From Neoaquamicrobium sediminum (GTDB lineage Bacteria; Pseudomonadota; Alphaproteobacteria; Rhizobiales; Rhizobiaceae): a DNA stretch of 64,000 nucleotides. Every line of letters begins with the position of its first letter. The first letter of the stretch is position 1. Below, one piece after another: positions 34,359 through 43,660 of this stretch. Both the position numbers and the translations under genes were made by a program. The DNA lies in NCBI RefSeq assembly GCF_013240295.1, contig NZ_JABETK010000002.1, positions 62,001-126,000 on the forward strand, read 5' to 3'. Under the pieces are notes generated by a model. The model did no database searches and was not told where the DNA came from. It saw nothing but the letters and a program-made list of their open reading frames with translations.

Positions 34359-35912
34359 ATGGCAAACAGCACCAATACCGGGTCGAAAACCCGCAAGCGT
34401 CTCCTGGCAACAGCAGCTTCCGTCGCACTCGCCGGAGCGATCGGCCTCGGTGCAGTCGCGTCCGGCACCGTGCCGGTCATGGCCGAAGCCGTCCGTGTTG
34501 AGGGCGTTCAGGCACCAAGCTTCGCCGATGTCGTAGAGCAGGTCACGCCCGCTGTCGTCAGCGTTCGCGTACAGGCCAAGGTCGAGCCCGTATCCGACCG
34601 TGGCGACGGCAACTTCTCTTTCGATATGCCGGGTTTCGAGGACCTGCCGCGCGATCATCCCCTGTATCGCTTCTTCCGCGACTTCCGTGGCGATCGCGAC
34701 TGGCGCAATGACGGCGGCCAGCGCGGCGAGCGTTTCGACCGTCGCGAACGTCGGGAGCGCGCACGTCCCGTTTCGCAGGGCTCGGGCTTCTTCATCTCGG
34801 AAGACGGTTTCCTCGTCACCAACAATCATGTCGTCGAGGGTGGTTCCACCTTCACCGTGGTAATGGATGACGGCGAGGAGCTGGATGCCCGGCTTGTAGG
34901 GACCGACCCGCGAACCGACCTGGCAGTGCTCAAGGTCGAGGAAGCACGCAAATTCACCTATGTGAGCTTCGCCGATGACGAAAAGGTCCGCGTGGGCGAC
35001 TGGGTCGTCGCCGTTGGCAACCCGTTCGGCCTTGGCGGCACCGTCACGGCAGGTATTGTTTCGGCTCGCGGCCGCGACATCGGCGCCGGCCCCTACGACG
35101 ACTTCATCCAGATCGACGCCGCGGTCAATCGCGGCAACTCCGGTGGCCCCGCCTTCAATCTCTCGGGCCAGGTGGTCGGCATCAATACGGCAATCTTCTC
35201 GCCGTCCGGCGGCAATGTCGGTATCGCCTTTGCGATCCCCGCTTCGACTGCGCAGGACGTGGTGACGAGCCTGATGGAAAGCGGAGCCGTTCTGCGCGGA
35301 TGGCTCGGCGTCCAGATTCAGCCGGTTACGCCCGAGATTGCTGAATCGATCGGCATGGAGAACGGGAAGGGCGCGCTGGTCTCCGACGCCCAGGCAGACG
35401 GCCCCGCGCGTGACGCCGGTATCCAGGCGGGCGATGTGATCACGGCGGTCAACGATCGCGAGGTTGCTTCGCCACGCGAGCTGGCGCGCATCGTCGCCAA
35501 CTACGCGCCGGACACCAAGGTCGACGTGACCCTGTGGCGCGGCGGTTCCCAGCAGCAGGTGAGCGTTGAGCTCGGCAAGCTGCCAGGTGAGGACCAGCTG
35601 GCTTCGCGTGAGGCGGCGCCCGCACCCTCGTCCAACAACACTACGCTGGAGGATTTCGGCCTCACAGTGACGCGGGCCGAGGAGGGCGATGGCCTGGTCG
35701 TGACCGATGTCGAGGCTGGCAGCGCGGCTGCTGATCGCGGCATCCAGGCCGGAGACGTGATCGTCAGCGTCAATTCTATGGCGGTCAGCAATTCCGACGA
35801 CGTCGCCAAGGCGGTGGCGGAAGCGGAAGGGGCCGGCCGCAAGGCTGTCCTCGTGCAGATCAGTCGCGATGAAGGCAATCGCTTCGTGGCGCTTCCCATT
35901 ACCAGCGGCTGA
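34359..35912 (+). CDS. degP: Periplasmic serine protease DegP/HtrA (Do family)
   Basis: A 517-residue HtrA protease with a signal sequence (cut near VPVMAEA). Catalytic triad: His in TNNHVVEGG (about 156), Asp in RTDLAVLKV (about 187), Ser in RGNSGGPAFN (about 260). Two PDZ domains follow (about 290-390 and 425-515). The family degrades and chaperones misfolded periplasmic proteins under stress. The ATG at 34359 has AAAGGA upstream and starts the normal signal peptide. Placement after ccmH and before a two-component pair is the usual rhizobial order. Confidence 0.95.
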   Translation: MANSTNTGSKTRKRLLATAASVALAGAIGLGAVASGTVPVMAEAVRVEGVQAPSFADVVEQVTPAVVSVRVQAKVEPVSDRGDGNFSFDMPGFEDLPRDHPLYRFFRDFRGDRDWRNDGGQRGERFDRRERRERARPVSQGSGFFISEDGFLVTNNHVVEGGSTFTVVMDDGEELDARLVGTDPRTDLAVLKVEEARKFTYVSFADDEKVRVGDWVVAVGNPFGLGGTVTAGIVSARGRDIGAGPYDDFIQIDAAVNRGNSGGPAFNLSGQVVGINTAIFSPSGGNVGIAFAIPASTAQDVVTSLMESGAVLRGWLGVQIQPVTPEIAESIGMENGKGALVSDAQADGPARDAGIQAGDVITAVNDREVASPRELARIVANYAPDTKVDVTLWRGGSQQQVSVELGKLPGEDQLASREAAPAPSSNNTTLEDFGLTVTRAEEGDGLVVTDVEAGSAAADRGIQAGDVIVSVNSMAVSNSDDVAKAVAEAEGAGRKAVLVQISRDEGNRFVALPITSG

Positions 35913-36005
35913 CGTCGTTCTCGTTCCGCCAGGCACATGTCCCCCGCCTGCCGGAAGGGGACCTTGGAGCCCCAAGCCTGCGTCTGGTTTTGGCAACGGG
36001 TTCCG

Positions 36006-36035
36006 GCGGCGACGGTCTTGAAGGGCCGTCGCCGC
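36006..36035 (+). terminator. Hairpin after degP
   Basis: GCGGCGACGG (36006-36015) pairs perfectly with CCGTCGCCGC (36026-36035) across a 10-base loop, 94 bases after the degP stop. Only a weak TT follows, so it is a possible terminator or attenuator before the response regulator gene, 43 bases downstream. Confidence 0.5.
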
Positions 36036-36077
36036 TTCGCCGTCTCGCCACGCCGTGTTTTTGCGTATAGTCGGTCC

Positions 36078-36752
36078 ATGAAGATTCTTGTTATCGAAGA
36101 CGACCGCGAGGCTGCCGAGTATCTGGAGAAGGCGCTCGGCGAGGCCGGTCACAACGCCCATGTCGCCGGCGACGGCGAAACTGGGTACACGCTCGCAGGC
36201 GACGGTGACTATGACGTGCTCGTGGTTGACCGGATGCTGCCGAAACGCGACGGGCTTTCCGTAATTGCGGGGTTGCGCGCACGCGGCGTGGAAACGCCCG
36301 TACTGATCCTCTCGGCACTGGGTGAGGTCGATGACCGTGTCACCGGCCTGCGTGCCGGCGGTGACGATTATCTGACCAAGCCCTATGCGTTCAGCGAGCT
36401 TCTGGCGCGCATAGAGGTGCTCAGCCGCCGCGCTGGCACGAAGGACGTGGAAACCGTCTATCGGGCGGGTGATCTGGAGCTCGACCGCCTGTCCCACACC
36501 GTCAAGCGCGCGGGCAAGGAAATCGTTCTCCAGCCGCGTGAGTTTCGCCTGCTCGAATATCTGATGCGCCACGCGGGCCGCGTCGTCACGCGCACCATGC
36601 TGCTTGAGAATGTCTGGGACTATCATTTCGACCCGCAGACAAACGTTATCGACGTGCATGTGTCCCGCTTGCGCTCCAAGATAGAGAAGGGCTTCGACGC
36701 CCCTGTCCTGCATACGATCCGCGGCGCCGGTTACATGCTGAAGGCGGGATAG
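36078..36752 (+). CDS. Response regulator, OmpR family (degP-linked)
   Basis: A 224-residue OmpR/PhoB-type regulator. The receiver has EDD at 7-9, phosphoacceptor Asp51 (VVDRMLPKRDG), Ser in ILSAL and Lys in LTKPYAF; the winged helix ends in TIRGAGYML. It pairs with the kinase gene starting one base after its stop. Rhizobial genomes keep this pair between degP and glnE. The target genes are not known to me; degP is a candidate by proximity. The ATG at 36078 matches the usual receiver start. Confidence 0.93.
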   Translation: MKILVIEDDREAAEYLEKALGEAGHNAHVAGDGETGYTLAGDGDYDVLVVDRMLPKRDGLSVIAGLRARGVETPVLILSALGEVDDRVTGLRAGGDDYLTKPYAFSELLARIEVLSRRAGTKDVETVYRAGDLELDRLSHTVKRAGKEIVLQPREFRLLEYLMRHAGRVVTRTMLLENVWDYHFDPQTNVIDVHVSRLRSKIEKGFDAPVLHTIRGAGYMLKAG

Positions 36753-36753
36753 C

Positions 36754-38182
36754 GTGGCGGCATTGACCGCGATCATGAAGACTACGGCGGCGCGGCTTTC
36801 CGCGCTGTTTCTTGTCCTGTTCGCGCTCTGCGCGACTGTTCTGGTCTTCTACATGTCGTCGCTGTCTGTGCGTATGTTGACGACGCAGACGCAGGAAACG
36901 GTCGCCGCCGAAGCGCAGGTGCTCGGGCGCGCCTATCAGCGCGGCGGACTTCCTCTGCTGGTCCGTTTCGTTGAGACGCGCTCGCGCCAGCCGGGCGCAA
37001 ACCTCTATCTGGTGGCCGATCCCAACGGGCGCATTCTTTCCGGCAACGTTGAAAGCCTTGACCCCGGCGTGCTCGAAACGGATGGGTGGACGGAGCAGGC
37101 ATTCGAATATCGCCGGTTCGGCGTAAGGGGCACCGCTAATGGCGACGATCCTGTAGGTACGTCGCGGCTCGCGCACCGCGCGGTCGCCCTTGTGCTTCGC
37201 CTCCCCAACCAGATGATCCTCTTGGTGGGCCGCGATCTGGGCGAGCCGGAGATCGTCCGCGACATCATCAACCGGGCGCTGATTGTTGCCTTCGGCATGA
37301 TGGGCGTCGGCGCCCTGCTGATATGGTTTTTGTCGGCCGCCGCGCCCTGAAGCGCATTGATAACGTGTCTGAGGCAAGCCGCCGCATCATGGGCGGCGAT
37401 CTGTCCGGTCGCCTGCCGGTGACCGGTTCCGGCGACGAGTTCGACCGGCTTTCCGAAAACCTGAATAGGATGCTGGCGCGCATCGGCAAGCTCAACGACG
37501 GGCTTAAGCAGGTTTCCGACAACATCGCCCACGATCTGAAGACACCGCTGACGCGGCTTCGCAACAGGGCAGAGGCAGCGCTTTCAGGCAAGAAGACCGC
37601 CACCGAATACCGCGAGGCGCTTGAGGCGAACATCGCGGAGTCCGATCATCTGATCCGCACCTTCAATGCCATCCTGATGATCTCCCGGCTCGAGGCGGGC
37701 TATTCTGCGGAGCAGACCGGGCCGGTCGATCTGGCCGAGATTGTTGCAGATGTGGTCGAGCTCTACGAGCCGGTAGCCGAGGAGCAGGGTGTCATCCTCG
37801 AAGCAACGGTACCGAGTGCCGCGATTGTTCCGGCCAACCGCGAGCTCGTAGCGCAGGCTCTTTCCAACATTGTCGACAACGCGATCAAATATTCCGCCGG
37901 CAGCGGCGATGCGCCCAAGGTGGTCGTTTCACTGCTTCGCGAGGCCAACAGCGTGGTCATGGAAGTCGCCGACAACGGGCCGGGCATCGGGGAGGACGAT
38001 CGTGAGCGGGTCACCGAACGGTTCGTGCGGCTGGAGCAAAGCCGGTCGCAGCCCGGATCCGGGCTTGGGCTGAGCCTCGCCAAGGCGGTGATGAAATTTC
38101 ACGGCGGCGGGCTTGAACTTTCGGGCAGAAACCCCGGACTATCGGTGCGGATGGTCTTTCCGGGGATTCGCGTAAGGCATGA
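36754..38182 (+). pseudogene. Sensor histidine kinase (degP-linked), frameshifted
   Basis: Two membrane segments (about residues 14-34 and 172-193) flank a periplasmic domain. The first frame ends at 37350 after MMGVGALLIW. The second resumes with VGRRALKRIDNVSEASRRIM (HAMP), then the His box NIAHDLKTPLTRLRN, N box NIVDNAIKYS, and GSGLGLSLAKAV. One base lost in the T-run at 37327-37331 restores the join. At the end the frame overruns into glnE; one more base in GGGG (38162-38165) would give a stop at 38180-38182 overlapping the glnE ATG, and 476 residues in total. It should act on the regulator just upstream. Confidence 0.85.
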
Positions 38183-41129
38183 GCAAGATCGACACAGGCG
38201 AAGCATGGTTCGGCGCGCCCGTTGCAGCGCTTCAACCGCTAGACCCCGACAATGCCGCCGCCGAGCTGCGCGATCTCGCTGAGACAGCCGACGAACATGG
38301 CCTGAAACGACTGACGAAGCTGGCGGCGGCACAGAGTCCGCTCGCTTCGTTTCTCGGAACTGTCTTCGACCTGTCGCCCTTCATGCGCGACTGTGCTCGT
38401 CGCCGGCCTGAGACGCTGGATGCATTGTTCGACCAGCCGCTGGAAGAACGCCTTGATGCAGTTATCGACCGCATCGGTGGCCGGGGCCGTGCCGAGGATC
38501 AGAGCGAATCCGGCTTGATGGCTGAGCTGCGCGGCCTGAAGGGAGAGGCGCACTTCCTGATCGCGCTGGCCGACCTTGCGGGTGCAGCCGACGCGCAGAT
38601 GACCGTGCAGCGGCTCAGCCGGCTGGCCGATAGCTGCGTTTCGGCAGCGGTCGACTTCCTGCTTTGCGATGCGCACCGCGCCGGCAAGATCGCGCTGCCG
38701 GACCCCGCCAATCCTGGCGTCGGCTCAGGCTGGATCGTGCTCGGCATGGGCAAGCTCGGCGCGTGCGAACTCAACTTCTCGTCGGACATCGACCTGATCG
38801 TGTTCTTCGAGCCCACGGCGGCCGCGATCGCCGATCCGCTGGAAGCAACGGACCTCTTCTCGCGCCTGACGCGCCGGCTCGTCCGCATCCTGCAGGACCG
38901 CACCGAGCACGGCTACGTCTTCCGGACCGATTTGCGGCTGCGTCCAGATCCCGGCTCTACGCCGCTGGCGATCCCCGTCGAGGCTGCGCTTCACTATTAC
39001 GAAAGCCGTGGCCAAAACTGGGAGCGCGCCGCGATGATCAAGGCGCGGCCGGTGGCAGGGGACCTGAAGGCCGGTGCCGCCGTGCTCAAGGAGCTGACCC
39101 CATACATCTGGCGCAAGTACATGGATTTTGCGGCCATTGCCGATGTCCATTCCATCAAACGCCAGATCCATGCTCACAAGGGTCATGGCGAAGTGGCGGT
39201 GAGGGGCCACAATGTGAAGCTCGGGCGCGGCGGCATCCGCGAGATCGAGTTTTTCGTGCAGACCCAGCAACTCATTGCCGGCGGCCGCTTCCACGAGCTG
39301 CGCGGCCGCGAAACGGTGGCGATGCTTGGCGAGTTGGCTGCGCGCGGCTGGATCACGTCGGAGGTGCGCGATGCGATGGCCGCGCAATATTGGTTCCTGC
39401 GCGATGTCGAGCACGCGATCCAGATGGTGGCCGACGAACAGACCCATAACCTGCCGGAAGACGACGAGGGGCTCGAGCGCATCGCGCATATGCTGGGCTT
39501 CGAGGATGCCGAGGCGTTTTCGGCGAAGTTCCGGGCCTCGCTCCACCTTGTGGAAAAGCACTATGCTGCGCTGTTCGAGACAGCACCGGAACTGTCGCGC
39601 GGTGTCGGCAATCTGGTCTTCACCGGAGATGTCGACGATCCCGGGACGCTGGAAACGCTCCACGACCTGGGGTTCTCCCGGCCGAGCGACATCTGTCGGG
39701 TTATTCGCACCTGGCATTTCGGCCGCTACCGCGCCACCCAATCGGCTGAGGCGCGCGAACGGCTCACCGAGCTGACGCCGGCACTGCTCGAGACCTTCGG
39801 GCGCACGAGGCGCGCCGACGAAGCGTTGCTGCGCTTCGACGAGTTTCTCTCCGGCCTGCCCGCCGGCATCCAGCTGTTTTCTTTGCTGCAGTCGAACCCC
39901 GCCTTGCTCGATCTGATCGCGACGATCATGGGGGCGGCCCCCGGCTTGCCGCGATCATTACGCGCAGGCCGCATGTGTTCGACGGGCTGCTCGACCCGGG
40001 ACTGATGTCGGAACTGCCCAACAAGGCCTATCTGGCGAGCCGGCTCGAGGCTTTCCTGCAAGGCGCCGATCTGCATGAGGAAAAGCTCGACCGGCTGCGC
40101 ATCTTCGCTGCCGAGCAGAAATTCCTGATCGGCGTGCGTCTGCTGACCGGTGCGATCGACGCGGTGCGTGCCGGCAAGGCGTTCTCGGATCTTGCCGACC
40201 TCTCCATCGGCGCGGCGCTGGAGGCGGTGAAGGAAGAGTTCGCTGTGCGGCACGGGCACGTGTCAGGCGGGCAGGTGGCAATCCTCGGCATGGGCAAGCT
40301 GGGCAGCCGTGAACTCACGGCAGGCTCCGATGTCGACCTGATCCTTCTTTACGATCACGACCCGAACGCCGACGAGTCAGACGGCGAGAAGGGCCTGGCG
40401 CCTTCGCACTACTATGCACGGCTGACGCAACGGCTAATCGCGGCCGTTTCCGCACCGACAGCGGAAGGCGTGCTCTATGAACTTGATCTGCGCCTGCGCC
40501 CCTCTGGCAACAAGGGGCCGGTTGCCACCCATATCGAGGCGTTCCGGAAATACCAGCGCGAAGAGGCGTGGACCTGGGAGCACATGGCTTTGACGCGCGC
40601 CCGGCCCGTAGCCGGCGATGCCGAATTCTGCGACGCTGTCGAGGCGGAGGTGGCCGAAATCCTCGACCATCCGCACGACCGGGCAAAGGTGTTTCGCGAT
40701 GCCGTCGAGATGCGTGAGACGATCGCGCAGGAAAAGCCCGCGCGCGACATCTGGGATTTGAAGCTGATACCCGGCGGCCAGATCGATCTGGAGTTCGTCG
40801 CGCAATGCGCGCGCCTCACGGACAATATCGAGCCCGATCGATGGCCGCCGACATCGACCGGCGACGGTTTGGCCAGGCTGACTCCCGCCTTTTGCGATGC
40901 GCAGACGCGCGAGGAGTTGCAGGCGGCCTATGGGCTCTACCTGTCGCTGACGCAGATCATCCGGCTTTGCCTGACAGGTCCGTTCGAGCCCGAAGATGTG
41001 CCGCCGGGTCTTGCCGACCTGCTCCTGCGTAGCACTGATCTTCCTGAACTTTCAGTGCTGGAAGCGCATATCAAGGAGACCTCGAAGCGCGTCGAAGGGC
41101 ATTTCAGGACGCTGCTGCGCGCGGGTTGA
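38179..41129 (+). pseudogene. glnE: Glutamine synthetase adenylyltransferase/deadenylylase GlnE, frameshifted
   Basis: Bifunctional enzyme that controls glutamine synthetase by adding and removing AMP in response to PII. The N-terminal deadenylylase half has GMGKLGACELNFSSDIDLIV; the C-terminal adenylylase half has GMGKLGSRELTAGSDVDLIL. The first frame ends at 40005 and the second starts by 39975; the break is at the C-run 39938-39942, where one more C gives APRLAAIITRRPHVFDGLL across the join and 983 residues, the normal length. Both active sites are intact, so a sequence error is more likely than loss of function. Confidence 0.92.
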
Positions 41130-41159
41130 CGTAAAGAGCTCCGGCTGGCGTGCCGCTTT

Positions 41160-43489
41160 TCAGGCGGCCGCCTTCAGCTTCTTACCGACGGGGATACGCA
41201 CAGAGACGATGGTACCTGCGCCTTCGGTCGACCTGATCTTGAGCGCGCCGCCGTGTAGTTCGGCGAGCGAGCGGGAGATCGCAAGTCCCAGCCCGGAGCC
41301 GGTGTGGTTCTTCGAGAACTGGTTCTGCACCTGTTCGAACGGGCGGCCGAGCTTCTTCAACGCATCTTTTGGAATGCCGCAGCCTGTATCCTCGATCGTC
41401 AGCATCACCGCGCCGGCGACCTTGCGCGCGCGCAGCGAGATATGACCACCCTGGCCGGTGAACTTCACCGCATTTGAGAGCAGGTTGATGACAATCTGCT
41501 TGATGGCGCGGCGATCCGCATGCAGCACCATCTGGTCGGAAATCTTCGTGTCGAGCGTGATCGACTTCTCGGCTGCCTGCAGCGCCACCACCCGCACGGT
41601 CTCGGTGATCAGCGGATGCAGGTCGATGCCCTCGCGGTCTATCGAGAACTGTCCGGCCTCGATCTTCGACATGTCGAGAATGTCGTTGATGACGCCCAGC
41701 AGGTATGAGCCGCTGGCGTGGATGTCCTTGACGTATTCGTCGTACTTGTCCGATCCGAGCGGCCCGAAATAGGCCTGCTGCATCATTTCCGAGAAGCCGA
41801 TGATGGCGTTGAGCGGTGTCCGCAGCTCATGGCTCATATTGGCCAGGAACTCGGACTTCGCACGGCTCGCGGCCTCCGCGCGCTCGGTTTCCTTCATGTA
41901 TTTGCGATTGAGCTCCACCAGTTCCGCCGTGCGCTCGCCCTCGGCCTTGCGGGCGAGGCTCAGGTCGTGAATCGTTGCCATCTGGCGGCGTTCGCTATCG
42001 ACGAGCTTCTCCTGATGCAGCTTCATCTGCGTGATGTCGGCGCCGACCGACACCATGCCACCATCACGGGTGCGCAGTTCATTGACCTGCAGCCACCGTC
42101 CGTCGACGAGTTGCCGTTCATAGGTCGCACCACCGGATGGGCCGTTGGGGTTGGCAAGGCGGCGCTGGTGCACCGGCGCTGTCATGCGCTCCTCGACGCT
42201 GGCGCGAGGGGTGCCGGGGATGATGTCCTCGTCGCACAGGCCGTTATCCTGCTTGTACTTGGAATTGCACATCACCAGGCACTGCCTGGAATCCCACAAG
42301 ACGAAGGATCCGAGATACTCTCGATGGCTGTGCGCAGCCGCATGTCCGCCGTCTCGGAGCGCTGGGCGAGTGTGCGCTGCTCGGTCACGTCAACCGCGAT
42401 GCCGATCAGGTGCACCTCTGGCGCATCCGGGTCGCTGACCTGCGCCTTGGCGCGGATCCAGACCCACTGACCGGCGGCGTTGCGCATCCGGAATACGTGG
42501 TCGACCTGGCCGACATCGCGCGACACGATGCGGTTTGCGAGTTCGAAAAGGTCCGCATCGTCCGGATGGATGATTTCCGCGACAGCCCCGAACGACAGCA
42601 TGGCTTCGGACGGCTCATAACCGAGCATCTCGTACATTGAGCGTGACCAGTACATCTGACCCCGCACCATGTCCCAGTCCCACAGCCCGCACCTGCCGCG
42701 CACCAGCGCCAGGTCCACGCGTTCCTGCGCTTCCAGGTACAGACGATCGGCGGCCTGCGCCCGCGCTGCCTGGCCGAAATAGGCATAGAGTATCACGATC
42801 AACACCCCGGCCGTCGCCACGAACAGGGTGATGTTGAGGGTGACGGCCTTGTTCCATTCGGCGAACACATCGTCCTGCGAGATCATCGCAAGGGCTGCCC
42901 CGAGGCGGCTGTCGTCTATGCCCATGGCCGCGTACCAGGTCTTGTCGCCGACACGGACTTCCATCACGCCGGCGCGTTCGCCGAAGAGGAAGAGCGGCTG
43001 CGCGCCGGACAGGACCGTTTCCAGCGAGCGCCCGACCCACTGCGCGCCGGCAGGGGTGGCGGCTTCGATGACGAAGCGGTCGTCGGTGACGACCATGACA
43101 TGCCTGCTGCTGATGGAACCGTAGAGGGCGACATTGCTGATCAGGGCGTCGAAAGTCTCCCTGTCAGGTTCTCCCTCTGCCTGAGCAACGGACATGGCGT
43201 GGGTGAGGTGGCCGGCGGCCAGTCCCAGCAACCCCTTTGCCGAACGCTCGACGTCATCCCGCTGAGCCAGCAGCGACATGCAGCGCGTGCCTGCAACGAT
43301 GATGAGAAAGATCACGATCAGGATAGGGATAAGGCGCTTCAGGATCGGCTCTGCCGCGAGAAGCTGGCGGTAGGCAGGCGCGGCGATCATGCGTGCATGG
43401 CCGGTCAACTGTCCGCGCGCATGCCGGGCAACCTTATGCCGGGCATGCATAATCCCCTCGGCCGCGTTCCACGCGTCCGCCTTTGCCAT
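41160..43489 (-). pseudogene. pleC: Cell-cycle sensor histidine kinase PleC, frameshifted
   Basis: Membrane kinase with N-terminal anchor (about residues 53-70), periplasmic sensor, second membrane segment (about 215-235), a PAS domain (LWDWDMVRGQMYWSRSMYEM), a second PAS, then FLANMSHELRTPLNAIIGFS with the phosphoacceptor His, and N, G1 and G2 boxes (NLLSNAVKFTG, DTGCGIP, GSGLGLAIS). The frame breaks near 42304 (GATCC-TT-CG on the coding strand); one added T joins SIS to VLWDSRQCLVMCNS and gives 776 residues. PleC acts on DivK/PleD in alphaproteobacterial division. Its place between glnE and pepN is the rhizobial order. ATG at 43489 has GGGAG upstream. Confidence 0.85.
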
Positions 43490-43660
43490 GAATGGCTCCC
43501 CGATCTGTCCCTCAAATGATCCGGCAACGCCGCACGCCCGAATCATGCATAAAGAATCAGACGCGATTCGCGCTGTCTAGTGGCCGCGGGCCGAAAGTTA
43601 CGAATTCGTTACCTGCCGGCTGTGCTCAGATTGTCGGGCGCGGCGTCAGCGTCCTGCGAA

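Noticed and set aside
34293..36776. 827-residue minus-strand reading frame opposite degP and the response regulator
   Set aside because: It runs antisense to two clearly recognised genes, has no family motif and is a usual product of high GC content in the third codon position.
38179..41129. Programmed ribosomal frameshifting in glnE and the other split genes
   Set aside because: No classical slippery heptamer with downstream structure was seen, and many unrelated genes show the same one-base break, which fits sequence error better.
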